A DNA stretch of 64,000 nt from Glycocaulis sp051859565 (GTDB taxonomy: Bacteria; Pseudomonadota; Alphaproteobacteria; Caulobacterales; Maricaulaceae), in the NCBI RefSeq assembly GCF_051859565.1, contig NZ_JBHYFK010000006.1:1-64000 (forward strand). The letters are read 5' to 3'. Numbering within the stretch: the stretch's first letter is position 1; each line of letters opens with the position of its first letter. Shown here piece after piece: positions 54,147-62,814 of this stretch. The notes under the pieces were generated by a model. The model ran no database searches and was not told where the DNA came from. It saw nothing but the letters and a program-made list of their open reading frames with translations. A program made the position numbers and the translations under genes.

Positions 54147-55856
54147 ATGATCACCCTGGCAACAAGGCTTGGCAGCTGGATAGCCCGTACCCGGACCCGC
54201 TGGATTCATGCGCTCTGGGCAGCGTTCTGGCTGTGCGCCGGAGCGTCGGCGCTGATGCTGGGTTCCCCTCTTGAAACGGCCGCCCTGCTGGCTGCGACGG
54301 CCCTTCCCGGACTAGTGGGCCTGCGTCTGGCGCGCGCGGACGGCTGGAGCGATGCGGCACGTGCCTTCATCGTCATCAGCTGGGTGGTGCCGGTGCTGGC
54401 GCTCGCCGCGCTTCCGGGCGGGCCGGCTTGGCTGACGCCGTTTGCGGCGCTGGCCGGTGGTGCAGCGCTGGCGGCCAGCCGGCAGTATGGTGGCGCGTTG
54501 GTCAGCCTGCTGGTCAATTCCGCCTCCCTGTTCATCATGTTCTATGCCGGCGTGGTGCAGCCCGCTGCCTCGGGCCTGCCTTTCCCGCTCGAGCTGGGTT
54601 TGGCCGCCTATCTGGGGCTTGGCGTGCTGGTTGCCCTGGCAGGCCTGCTGCCCGCGCTCACCCGGCTGGGCCGGGATAATGCCGGATTGCAGCCGCTGGC
54701 AGACGGATTTGTGCATGCGCCGTCCGCCCTGATCGTGTGCGATGCGGACGGACGGATGCAAGCGGTATCGCTTGCGGCGCGTTCCCTCATGCCCGGCCTG
54801 CCGCGCGATGTGGCAGGCCTGCCGGTATCGCACCTTGCCTATGAAGACGAGGGGCGCGACATGCTGGAGCGCCAGCTGCACAAGGCGAGCGGGTCCATCG
54901 TCACCCAGATGCGCGGCGATAACGGCCGCCCGATAACACTGGAGGCGCGCGCGCACCGGGCCGGAGACGGTTTTGTCGTCGCCCTGTCGGTGCCGCAGCG
55001 TGAGGACAAGGTGCTGGACCGGCTGGCGCGCGAGCGCGATGAGGCCATTGCCGCCAGCAAGGCCAAGTCAGAGTTCCTGGCGGCGATCAGCCATGAGCTG
55101 CGCACACCGCTCAATGCTATTATCGGCTTTTCAGACCTGATGAAGCAGCGCCTGTTCGGCCCGATGCCGGCTCGCTATGCCGAATATGCCGACCTCATCC
55201 ATGAAAGTGGCGTCCATCTGCTCGATCTGATCGGGGATGTTCTCGACATGTCGAAGATCGAGGCTGACCGCTACGAGCTGCTGCGCGAGACGTTCGATGC
55301 AGGCGAGGTCGTCGAGACGTGCGTGCGGATGATGCGCCTGCGCGCCGAGGACAAGAATATCCGCCTGAGCTGTGATCTTCGCGAAAGCGAACTGACGGTT
55401 CACGCCGACCGCAAGGCGCTGCGCCAGATCGTGCTCAACCTGTTGTCCAATGCCATCAAGTTCACGCCCGATGGCGGGGCTGTCGTCGTGATGCTGCGCG
55501 CCAGCGGAGCCGAGCTGGTGCTGGCGGTTGGTGATAGCGGTCCGGGCATGAGCGAGGCCGAGGTCAGCCGGCTGGGCCATGCCTATGCACAGGCCGCAAA
55601 CGCGCACCAGAGCGATGAGCGCGGCTCAGGGCTGGGGCTGGCGCTGGTGCATGCGCTGGCTGGCTTGCATGGCGGTACGATGAGCCTGCAGAGCCGGCTG
55701 GGTGAGGGCACCACGGTGACGGTTTCGCTTCCCGTGGTGCGTGCCAGCGATGACGGCATTCTCAAGAGCGAGCCGGAAATGCCCGCCGTCCGTGAACAGA
55801 TCCGCCTGGCACAGGCGGCTGGTGAGGCCATCGTCCAGCAGGCCGCTGCCAGCTGA
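54147..55856 (+). CDS. Membrane sensor histidine kinase (DivJ/PleC-like)
   Basis: The 569-residue kinase has about six membrane segments (residues 20-170), a PAS-like region (about 185-280; APSALIVCDADGRMQAVSL), a DHp helix with the phospho-acceptor His316 in FLAAISHELRTPLNAIIGF, and a HATPase domain with LNLLSNAIKF, DSGPGMSE and GSGLGLAL boxes. The DHp region (MKQRLFGPMPARYAEYADLI) resembles DivJ and PleC of Caulobacter, which phosphorylate DivK and PleD. It probably takes part in cell-cycle or polarity signalling. The start is uncertain: the ATG at 54147 has AAGGG before it, but an in-frame ATG at 54117 is also possible. Confidence 0.88.
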   Translation: MITLATRLGSWIARTRTRWIHALWAAFWLCAGASALMLGSPLETAALLAATALPGLVGLRLARADGWSDAARAFIVISWVVPVLALAALPGGPAWLTPFAALAGGAALAASRQYGGALVSLLVNSASLFIMFYAGVVQPAASGLPFPLELGLAAYLGLGVLVALAGLLPALTRLGRDNAGLQPLADGFVHAPSALIVCDADGRMQAVSLAARSLMPGLPRDVAGLPVSHLAYEDEGRDMLERQLHKASGSIVTQMRGDNGRPITLEARAHRAGDGFVVALSVPQREDKVLDRLARERDEAIAASKAKSEFLAAISHELRTPLNAIIGFSDLMKQRLFGPMPARYAEYADLIHESGVHLLDLIGDVLDMSKIEADRYELLRETFDAGEVVETCVRMMRLRAEDKNIRLSCDLRESELTVHADRKALRQIVLNLLSNAIKFTPDGGAVVVMLRASGAELVLAVGDSGPGMSEAEVSRLGHAYAQAANAHQSDERGSGLGLALVHALAGLHGGTMSLQSRLGEGTTVTVSLPVVRASDDGILKSEPEMPAVREQIRLAQAAGEAIVQQAAAS

Positions 55857-55861
55857 TCGGC

Positions 55862-56752
55862 CTATTGCAAGGGTGATGGGTTGGCGGCCAGGGCGTAATT
55901 GCGCGCCTGACGCAGAGCGCCGATCTCTATCCAGATACGGCCCATCCGCGCGCCAGAGGCATCGTAGAGATCCACGCGGGCGGCCTCGGCCGCTTCCAGC
56001 GCCATCATCTGCTCCAGCGTGTCGCCGGGAAAGGTGAAGCTCGCCGTTACCCCGTCACCACCGGGGGCGAAGCGCCCGCCATCCCGCAGGACACCGCTGG
56101 TCCAGATACGGCGCTGGCCAGAGGACAGGGCCCCCAGACCGGCCAGCGGTTCGCCGCCCGGCGGCTGGCGGCGCCCGCCGGATGTGAAATCGACGGGGCG
56201 GGGTGCGAGTTGCACATCACGCAATACCAGCACGGCGCTGGCCGGCTGGCGCGGTGCGCGCAAGGACAGAAGGACCACTGTGTCCTCACCGATGATGACA
56301 GAGCCGAAGCGCGCGGAAATGCCGTCATGGACGGCGTCCTGGGCGAGCGCCCAGTGGCTGTGCTCGTTTTCCGCGGCGCGGGCTGTCCAGACGCGCCTCT
56401 GGCCCTCAAAGCTGCGCTCGCCGCCCATCAGCCAGCCGTTTAATGCCTGCCGGTAGCGCAAGACGGTCTGCTGGGCCGCGGACGCGCCGCAGTCCGGGCT
56501 GGCCCAGCGGCGGCGTATCCGCTCCGAGCCGGATGACCAGGTGGCCGATGACATGCCGCCGGCTTCGGCCTGGTGGCGGACGCTGGCAATCTCCCGGTCG
56601 AGAATGGCGCGCTCTGCGGGAGGCAGCATGGCGCACGCCTCGTCGATGGCGGCGACCTCAACCAGCCGTGCCAGACGCGCAGCCGTTTCGGCGCGCGCAT
56701 CATCGCCCGAAGCGGTCAGTGCAAGGCTGGAGGCAAGAACGAGACCTATCAT
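55862..56752 (-). CDS. Exported hypothetical protein next to the BcsB-like gene
   Basis: The 296-residue protein has a short signal peptide (IGLVLASSLALTASG), a helical part with two cysteines (residues 39 and 89; EACAMLPPAERAIL and SPDCGASAAQ), and a beta-rich C-terminal part (VVLLSLRAPRQPASAVLVLRD, then GVTASFTFPGDTLEQMMALE). The function is unknown. It lies 11 bases after the BcsB-like gene on the same strand, so it probably acts with it in the envelope. Confidence 0.6.
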   Translation of the reverse strand: MIGLVLASSLALTASGDDARAETAARLARLVEVAAIDEACAMLPPAERAILDREIASVRHQAEAGGMSSATWSSGSERIRRRWASPDCGASAAQQTVLRYRQALNGWLMGGERSFEGQRRVWTARAAENEHSHWALAQDAVHDGISARFGSVIIGEDTVVLLSLRAPRQPASAVLVLRDVQLAPRPVDFTSGGRRQPPGGEPLAGLGALSSGQRRIWTSGVLRDGGRFAPGGDGVTASFTFPGDTLEQMMALEAAEAARVDLYDASGARMGRIWIEIGALRQARNYALAANPSPLQ

Positions 56753-56763
56753 GGGCGCGTGTA

Positions 56764-58401
56764 TTACACGCTCCGGGTTGATCTCCGGTTTACGGCATTG
56801 CCCGCGAACAGCAAAAGCACAGCCAGCGCGAAGGCGATCAGAGCGAGCAGCCTGTCATGGCGGCGGAACAGCTCGATCATCTGTTCGCCAAAGGCATGAT
56901 CGGCGCGCGCGGTCGGACCGAAGGCCGTGACGGACCCGGCATCCCACAGGACGGCGCGGCCCTGCAGCTCGCGCCAGAGCTCGGAATGGGCCAGCCGGCG
57001 GGCGGCGCGCGAGAAATCTGCGCCTTCCGGCGCGGTCAGCAGCACAATCGTGCGCCCGCCTGCATCGCGGTAAAGCGCGGCAACGCCGGTAACGGCTCCG
57101 GCGACAGGACTGCCTTCATCGGCGAAGGCGGTGGACCCGTAGGAGCGGCGCTCGCGCGGCACGCGCCGGTTCGCCGCTTCGGTGGCCGCACGCACTTCGG
57201 CTGGCGCCGCGCTGACGAGGCGCGGATCAATCGCGCCAATCGGGCCCATCAGGAACAGGTCATGGTCGGCGGGCGCCAGACTGGCATCACTGCCATACCA
57301 GGCGTAGAGCCAGGCTGACCCGGAAACGAGTGAGGCGCGCGAGAGCAGGCTGAGGGCGCCCAGCCGTTCGGCAGTGCTGTTTCCGGCCAGAATGATCGCG
57401 GCCCGCCCGCCATTTTCCCGTGCGAAGGGAATGCCGGATTCGGCCAGTGCCTGCAGATTGTCCAGCCGTGACGGGGTGCCGGGCGAGGCATGGGAAAGGC
57501 GCGGGGCCGACAGAGCGTCGGCAGGCGTCATGCGTGTCTGTGTGCCGGCAAAGCTGCGCGCGGCAAACAGGCGCGCCGCTGCGGCGACCGTCGTGGTCTC
57601 CGCGCCCGCCAGGCGGATGGTGTAGGGGTCTGCAAGAGCGATGGAGGCGTTGGGCGAAAGCGGGTCTGTGGCAGCGCGCACAACGATTTCTGCGGCCTCC
57701 GGGCGCTCGACCAGAACGGGCGCCTGACCCATGCGCAGGGCGAGCCCTTGTGCGATCAGAGCCTCCACGGCCAGCTGCTCACGCCCTGATCCATTGGCCT
57801 GGATGAACACGCGGCGCGGCGCAGCGAAGTGTGCCGCCATCGCTCTTTCCAGGGTTTCCAGTGTCTCGTGCCCGGCTGAAGGCAGGGCCGTCACCCGCAG
57901 GCGGCTCGCGCGCATGTCAATGCGCCACCCGTCAGCATCACCGGCATCAAAGCGGATCACCAGCATGTTGTCGCCAGCCCGAAGGCTGTCCGAATAGAGC
58001 GAGAAGCGCGCCTCGAAACTGTCCGCGCGCGGGGTGAGTGATATGGTGCGCGAACCTGCCAGCAGGGCCTCAAGACGGCCGCCGGACCGCGCGGAGGCGG
58101 GCCGCGCCGAGAGGACAAGCTCCACGCTTTCGGGAACGGAGCCGGGCGCCAGGGTGAAGGGGATGCGCAGCTCGCGGGTGTTCCGGTCGAGGCGGTAGGC
58201 TGGCCGGCTGTCAGCCGTCAGGCTGGCGAGCGTGCGTTCCTCGGAGCGGGCGATACGGCCGGGCGCGGGAGCGGACGTGGATGTGGCGCTGGCCTCCGTG
58301 TCCGGAATCGCCGCAGCAGACGGATTGACCATACAGGTCATGGCCACCGCCATTGCTGCGGCCATACACATGACACCCCACCACCGTGCCTGTATCGTCA
58401 T
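56764..58401 (-). CDS. BcsB-like periplasmic protein (cellulose synthase subunit family)
   Basis: The 545-residue protein has a signal peptide (MTIQARWWGVMCMAAAMAVAM...), a jelly-roll carbohydrate-binding-like part (about 60-190; LRIPFTLAPGSVPESVELVL and DNMLVIRFDAGDADGW), a flavodoxin-like part, and one C-terminal membrane helix (LIAFALAVLLLFAGNAV). This is the layout of BcsB, but shorter than usual (about 550 rather than 750), and no bcsA is in the window. It could guide a different glycan through the periplasm. Its partner is the exported hypothetical gene downstream. Confidence 0.65.
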   Translation of the reverse strand: MTIQARWWGVMCMAAAMAVAMTCMVNPSAAAIPDTEASATSTSAPAPGRIARSEERTLASLTADSRPAYRLDRNTRELRIPFTLAPGSVPESVELVLSARPASARSGGRLEALLAGSRTISLTPRADSFEARFSLYSDSLRAGDNMLVIRFDAGDADGWRIDMRASRLRVTALPSAGHETLETLERAMAAHFAAPRRVFIQANGSGREQLAVEALIAQGLALRMGQAPVLVERPEAAEIVVRAATDPLSPNASIALADPYTIRLAGAETTTVAAAARLFAARSFAGTQTRMTPADALSAPRLSHASPGTPSRLDNLQALAESGIPFARENGGRAAIILAGNSTAERLGALSLLSRASLVSGSAWLYAWYGSDASLAPADHDLFLMGPIGAIDPRLVSAAPAEVRAATEAANRRVPRERRSYGSTAFADEGSPVAGAVTGVAALYRDAGGRTIVLLTAPEGADFSRAARRLAHSELWRELQGRAVLWDAGSVTAFGPTARADHAFGEQMIELFRRHDRLLALIAFALAVLLLFAGNAVNRRSTRSV

Positions 58402-58460
58402 GAAACGCTCCCCTCGATTTACACATTATTAAGCAATTGTCCGGCCAGCAAGGGAGAATC

Positions 58461-58796
58461 ATGCCTGAGCTCAGCACATGGATCTGGGTGGATGCTCTGC
58501 GGTGGCGTGCGGAGCGCGAGGGCGCGTCCTTTTATGTGCTGCACAAGGGCGATGCCGATGCTGGCGTGGTGCTGCTGAAGCTGGTCGGCGCAGACCGGCT
58601 GGCACGCCTGTTTGTGCCGGTACGCGACATGGAGGGCGATCGCCTCTGGTCGCAGCCTCTGGGCGCCCTGCCCATGGAGGAAGCCCGCGCCGATGCCTAT
58701 ATCGCCCGCCGCCGTGAGGATGATCCGGATATATGGGCGGTCGAAATCGTTGATCGTGAAGGGCGCCACTTCCTTATGGAACGGGTTGAGGAATAG
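58461..58796 (+). CDS. DUF1491 family protein
   Basis: This 111-residue protein is of the DUF1491 family of alphaproteobacteria: STWIWVDALRWRAEREGASF near the start, then RARLFVPVRDMEGDRLW-like strands and a C-terminal DPDIWAVEIVDREGRHFL. No catalytic motif is known. AAGGGAG precedes the ATG closely, which makes the start firm. It is followed by a hairpin and another hypothetical gene on the same strand, and then by prfC. Confidence 0.85.
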   Translation: MPELSTWIWVDALRWRAEREGASFYVLHKGDADAGVVLLKLVGADRLARLFVPVRDMEGDRLWSQPLGALPMEEARADAYIARRREDDPDIWAVEIVDREGRHFLMERVEE

Positions 58797-58806
58797 GGCC
58801 CTGTTA

Positions 58807-58826
58807 CCCCCTCATCTGTGAGGGGG
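58807..58826. other. Hairpin between the DUF1491 and hypothetical genes
   Basis: A perfect eight-base stem, CCCCCTCA (58807-58814) with TGAGGGGG (58819-58826), has a TCTG loop. There is no T run. It may be a repeat of the genome or a processing site. Confidence 0.5.
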
Positions 58827-58855
58827 GGCGCTAGCGAGTATCTCGAAGGGCGAGG

Positions 58856-59449
58856 GTGGCGGTTAGCCCCCCATTAACACTGCTTATTTCTCAACGCGCC
58901 GGTGACGCAGTTTTAACGCGGGCCGGTCAGACTGAAGCCATCGAGGATTTTTCACACGGTTGGCCGGCCGGGGCAGGCGCTGCGCAAGACAGCGCAGCCG
59001 GGTGGCGCTGGCATACCGTATCTGCAGTGGGGTCAGGCAGCGTGCTGTTCCTGTTCAATGATGTCGTGTTTTCTCTGGGGGATCCTGAACGTGCCGCGCT
59101 GACGGCCGGCAGCCCGGTGCCCGAGCATGAGCTGCGGGCCATGACGCTCGGCAAGGCGGTCAAGCTGGTCCGCGAGGCGATTTATGAAGATCCGCTGCTG
59201 GCGCGCAACAATCCGGAGAAAGCGCGCTTTCTGGCTGCCCTGGTCGGGTGGAAAAGCGATGAGGCGAACGCCTTGCTCGCGGTCAGGCCCAACGCGGCGC
59301 GTGGCCCGGAGGATGCTCAGGTGCGCGTTGCCTCTGTCGGCCTGGTGGTCCTGACACAGCTGAAAGGCTTGCAGGAGATGGACATGCTCAGCGCCCGCGC
59401 CGCCAACGATGCGGTGTGGCTGCACGCGCCCCAGCGCTTGCGCGCGTGA
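58856..59449 (+). CDS. Hypothetical protein
   Basis: The 197-residue protein is not recognised. It starts at a GTG with a weak site, GGGCGAGG, just upstream, and has no signal peptide. The first half is mixed strands with GSGSVLFLFNDVVFSLGDP near residue 60, and the second half is helical (HELRAMTLGKAVKLVREAIY and NNPEKARFLAALVGWKSDEA), with a helical end. It lies between DUF1491 and prfC on the same strand. Codon use is like its neighbours, so it is probably a real gene. Confidence 0.65.
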   Translation: MAVSPPLTLLISQRAGDAVLTRAGQTEAIEDFSHGWPAGAGAAQDSAAGWRWHTVSAVGSGSVLFLFNDVVFSLGDPERAALTAGSPVPEHELRAMTLGKAVKLVREAIYEDPLLARNNPEKARFLAALVGWKSDEANALLAVRPNAARGPEDAQVRVASVGLVVLTQLKGLQEMDMLSARAANDAVWLHAPQRLRA

Positions 59450-59501
59450 TGAGCGATTGCTAGGTCCGGGCGCGAAACTGTTTCGTTAGCCAGGACCGGC
59501 C

Positions 59502-61106
59502 ATGACCTCCCCCACAAGCGCGCTGCCTGAATGGTCGCGCCGGCGTACCTTTGCCATTATCTCCCACCCGGACGCCGGTAAAACGACGCTGACGGAAAAC
59601 ATACTCCTCAGCGCAGGCGCAATCCGTCTGGCCGGGCAGGTAAAGGCGCGCGGGGAGAACCGGCGCACACAGTCTGACTGGATGAAGATCGAGCGCGAGC
59701 GCGGGATTTCGGTCTCCGCCTCGGTGATGACGTATGAATATGGCGGGCTGATCTTCAACCTGCTCGATACGCCCGGACACGAAGACTTCTCTGAAGACAC
59801 CTACCGCACCCTCACGGCCGCTGACAGCGCGATCATGGTGCTGGACGCCGCCAAGGGTGTGGAGCCGCGCACGCTGAAGCTGGTCGAGGTGTGCCGCCTG
59901 CGTGACATCCCCATCCTCACCTTCATCAACAAGATGGACCGTGAGGCGATGGACCCGTCCGAGCTGCTCGATGACATCCAGGACAAGCTGGCACTGGACG
60001 TTGCGCCCATGCAATGGCCGTCCGGCTCCGGCAACCGCTTCAAGGGTGTGGCCGATCTGGAACGGGACGAGTTTGTGGTCTATCGCCGCCCGTCTGCCGA
60101 TGATGCCGACCCGGTCAGGAGCCAGCGCGTCTCCCTGTCAGGCAACGAGATCAGCTCGATCCTGAGTGAAGCCGAGCTGGCCGAGCTGCGCGAGGGCGTG
60201 GAACTGGCGCGCGAGGTCTGCCCCGCCTTCAATCCGCAAAGTTACCGGGAAGGGCATATGACGCCGGTCTATTTCGGCTCGGCCCTGCGCCAGTTCGGCG
60301 TGTTCGAGCTGCTCGAAGCCCTCAAGCAGGTAGCGCCGGGGCCTGAAGCCCAGCCGGCAACCGGCGGCCCGGCACCGGAGCTGACGCCCGATGGCAAGGA
60401 AGTGGCCGGTTTCGTGTTCAAGGTGCAGGCCAATATGGACCCGAACCATCGCGACCGCGTGGCCTTCATGCGCCTGTGTTCGGGCACGTTCAAGCGCGGC
60501 ATGAAACTGAAAACCGATGGCGGCAAGCTGCTGACCGTTTCCAGTCCGATCATGTTCTTTGCGCAGGACCGGGAACTGGCCGACGAGGCCTTTGCCGGTG
60601 ATGTCATCGGTGTGCCCAACCATGGCGCGCTGCGCGTCGGCGATACGCTCTCGGAAAGCGGCAAGTGGCGGGTGGCGGGCATCCCCAATTTCGCGCCGGA
60701 GCTGCTGCGCCGCGCCCGGCTGAAGGATCCGCTCAAAGCCAAGCATCTGAAAAAGGCGCTGGAAAGCCTTGCCGAGGAAGGCGTCACCCAGCTCTTCCGC
60801 CTGCAGGTGGGCGGCGATTTCGTGGTCGGCGCGGTCGGCGCGCTGCAGATCGACGTGATGGCAGAGCGGGTGGCGGCCGAATACAATCTGGATGTCACCT
60901 TCGAGCCAAGCCCTTACGAGACCGCACGCTGGATCACCGGAAGCCGCGACAAGCTGGAAGCCCTGATCGACCGGCATAAGTCTGCCATTGCCGAGGATAT
61001 TGATGGCGCGCTGGTCTTCATGGCCAAGAACGCCTGGGAGGTGTCCTACATTCAGGAGAAATGGCCCGATATCGAGTTCCACCGGGCCAAGGAGCGCCGT
61101 GCATAA
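59502..61106 (+). CDS. prfC: Peptide chain release factor 3
   Basis: The 534-residue GTPase has the RF3 signatures: G1 SHPDAGKTTLTENIL near residue 19, the switch region WMKIERERGISVSASVM, DTPGHEDFSEDTYRTL (G3) and NKMD (G4). The length is that of RF3. It removes RF1 and RF2 from the ribosome after termination. AGGA precedes the ATG. The stop overlaps the mscS start (TAATG). The small basic ArfA-like gene lies 1.2 kb downstream on the same strand. Confidence 0.97.
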   Translation: MTSPTSALPEWSRRRTFAIISHPDAGKTTLTENILLSAGAIRLAGQVKARGENRRTQSDWMKIERERGISVSASVMTYEYGGLIFNLLDTPGHEDFSEDTYRTLTAADSAIMVLDAAKGVEPRTLKLVEVCRLRDIPILTFINKMDREAMDPSELLDDIQDKLALDVAPMQWPSGSGNRFKGVADLERDEFVVYRRPSADDADPVRSQRVSLSGNEISSILSEAELAELREGVELAREVCPAFNPQSYREGHMTPVYFGSALRQFGVFELLEALKQVAPGPEAQPATGGPAPELTPDGKEVAGFVFKVQANMDPNHRDRVAFMRLCSGTFKRGMKLKTDGGKLLTVSSPIMFFAQDRELADEAFAGDVIGVPNHGALRVGDTLSESGKWRVAGIPNFAPELLRRARLKDPLKAKHLKKALESLAEEGVTQLFRLQVGGDFVVGAVGALQIDVMAERVAAEYNLDVTFEPSPYETARWITGSRDKLEALIDRHKSAIAEDIDGALVFMAKNAWEVSYIQEKWPDIEFHRAKERRA

Positions 61107-62311
61107 TGGATACGATGAATGATCTTTGGGCCATCGTTGTTGATGTCTGGAATACGAGCTTTCTGGGCCTGAATGTCGGCCAGGCGCTGATTGGACTTGT
61201 GGTGGTGGCACTCGCGTTTGCGGTGCGCGGGCTTGCCGGATGGGCGATTACGAAATTCCTGCTGGCCCATGCGCAGAAAACCACGACGCGCATGGACGAA
61301 AAGGTGGTGCGGGCGCTGTCCGGGCCGATCAGGCTTATCCCGGTGATTATAGGTGTCTATATCGCCGTGCTGATCGTGGGGCTGGACCAGCCCGAGGGTG
61401 AGGGGCCGGGTATCAACCTGGTGCGCACGCTCATCATCATCGCGATCTTCTGGGCGCTGCATAACGTGGTGACGCCGGTTTCCTATCTCCTGTCGCCGCT
61501 GCAGCGCGCGCTTGGGCCTGTGCTGGTGGACTGGCTGGCCAAGACCTTGCGCATCCTGTTCGTCGTCGTGGGCGCCGGGGCCGTGCTGCAGCTCTGGGGT
61601 ATTCCGGTGGCGCCGATTGTGGCCGGTCTTGGCCTGTTCGGTGTCGCGGTCGGTCTTGGCGCACAGGACATGTTCAAGAACCTGATCTCGGGCCTGCTGG
61701 TGCTGACCGAAAAGCGCTTCCTGCCGGGTGAGTGGATCCATGTCGACGGCGTGGTGGAGGGCATCGTCGAACAGATCAATTTCCGCTCCACGCTTGTGCG
61801 CCGGTTCGACCGCTCTCCGGTCTATGTGCCCAATTCCTTCCTGTCCGATCAGGCTGTCACCAATTTCTCGCGCATGACCCATCGCCGGATCCTGTGGACC
61901 ATTGGCGTGGAGTACAAGACGACGTCCGATCAGCTTCGTTATATTTGCGACAAGACGCTGGAATGGCTGGATAATCACCCAGGGTTTGCGAAGCCGCCCG
62001 AAGTGGCGCGCGCCATGCGGGTAGACAGCTTCGGCGCCTCCTCCATCGATCTTCTGCTGGTCTGCTTCACCAATACCACCGCCTGGGCCGACTGGCTGGA
62101 GCTGAAGGAAGAGCTGGCCTTCGAAATGAAACGCATCGTTGAGGGCGCCGGCACCGCCTTCGCCTTCCCGTCGACCAGCGTCTACATGGATAATGGCGCG
62201 GAAGTGTTTGTGCCGCCGGAAGTGGAGACCCATGCCCGCCGCATCGCCGGGGAGCTGGAGTCCGATGACAACTCCAACCCTCTGGCGCGCGTGGAGGAAA
62301 GCGACGATTGA
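61106..62311 (+). CDS. MscS-family mechanosensitive ion channel
   Basis: The 401-residue channel has membrane helices at about 20-45, 75-100, 120-140 and 160-190. The pore helix and lid segment (GLGLFGVAVGLGAQDMFKNL, then ISGLLVLTEKRFLPGEWIH) is the MscS signature, and the soluble beta domain follows (DGVVEGIVEQINFRSTLVRR and VYVPNSFLSDQAVTNF). It releases solutes on osmotic down-shock. The ATG overlaps the prfC stop (TAATG), and its own stop overlaps the TTG of the next gene (TTGA), so the three form one transcript. Confidence 0.93.
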   Translation: MDTMNDLWAIVVDVWNTSFLGLNVGQALIGLVVVALAFAVRGLAGWAITKFLLAHAQKTTTRMDEKVVRALSGPIRLIPVIIGVYIAVLIVGLDQPEGEGPGINLVRTLIIIAIFWALHNVVTPVSYLLSPLQRALGPVLVDWLAKTLRILFVVVGAGAVLQLWGIPVAPIVAGLGLFGVAVGLGAQDMFKNLISGLLVLTEKRFLPGEWIHVDGVVEGIVEQINFRSTLVRRFDRSPVYVPNSFLSDQAVTNFSRMTHRRILWTIGVEYKTTSDQLRYICDKTLEWLDNHPGFAKPPEVARAMRVDSFGASSIDLLLVCFTNTTAWADWLELKEELAFEMKRIVEGAGTAFAFPSTSVYMDNGAEVFVPPEVETHARRIAGELESDDNSNPLARVEESDD

Positions 62312-62457
62312 GCGCGAAAAAGGGACGCACGCCAAAGCCCAACCCGGTCGCACGCGGCCTCGCCCGCCGCTCGCGAAAAGCTGGCGCGATGCCGGCGAAA
62401 AAGGGCAGGGGCACGATCTACAAGCGCCGTCCCAAGCACAAAGGTGATGAGGAGTAG
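62308..62457 (+). CDS. Small, very basic protein resembling ribosome-rescue factor ArfA
   Basis: The gene codes for 49 residues with about 18 lysines and arginines. The TTG start overlaps the mscS stop (TTGA), with GGAGG about ten bases upstream. Residues 11-20 (KPNPVARGLA by reading) and the later KKGRGTIYKRRPKH resemble the ArfA core N-x-x-A-x-x-L ... KKGKGSYMRKGKH, which binds the ribosome and recruits RF2 to stalled ribosomes. Its place after prfC supports a role in translation. It is too short to prove by eye and could be an unrelated ribosome-binding protein. Confidence 0.5.
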   Translation: MSAKKGRTPKPNPVARGLARRSRKAGAMPAKKGRGTIYKRRPKHKGDEE

Positions 62458-62550
62458 GGTGCGCGCAGTCCAATTCGCGGTAGGTTGAGGATACAAACCC
62501 TGCTAAAGTACGGCGCAAAGCCGTGGAGTGCTGTCCCGGAGGGAAAGCCA

Positions 62551-62808
62551 ATGCAGAAGACCTTTTATGTCAAGGCGCTATGGGATGAGGAAGCCAAAGT
62601 CTTCGTCAGCGAAAGCGATATAGAAGGGCTGCATATAGAGGCTGAAACGCTCGACGAGTTCGAGCGGCTGATTCATGAGCACGCCCGTGAGCTGGCGCTG
62701 CAAAACCACATTCTCAACCAGACCGGCGCGGCCAATCTGACGCTCGCCGATCTCATTCCGGGCATTGTGTGGCAGCGGCCTACGGAAGCCGAGCCGCTTT
62801 GCGCGTGA
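62551..62808 (+). CDS. DUF1902/HicB-like antitoxin
   Basis: The 85-residue protein has the HicB-like partial RNase H fold of DUF1902: KTFYVKALWDEEAKVFVSES, then DIEGLHIEAETLDEFERLI and EHARELALQNHI. GGAGG stands before the ATG. It is followed after six bases by a HicA-type gene, so it is the antitoxin of a HicBA-type pair; here the antitoxin is coded first, the reverse of classic HicAB. A small inverted repeat, ACGGC-GCAAA-GCCGT (62510-62524), lies upstream and could be part of the operator. Confidence 0.8.
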   Translation: MQKTFYVKALWDEEAKVFVSESDIEGLHIEAETLDEFERLIHEHARELALQNHILNQTGAANLTLADLIPGIVWQRPTEAEPLCA

Positions 62809-62814
62809 AGCGGG

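Noticed and set aside
60138..62551. Long minus-strand frames opposite prfC and mscS
   Set aside because: Both plus-strand genes are certain; the mirror frames are low in hydrophobic and structural patterns.
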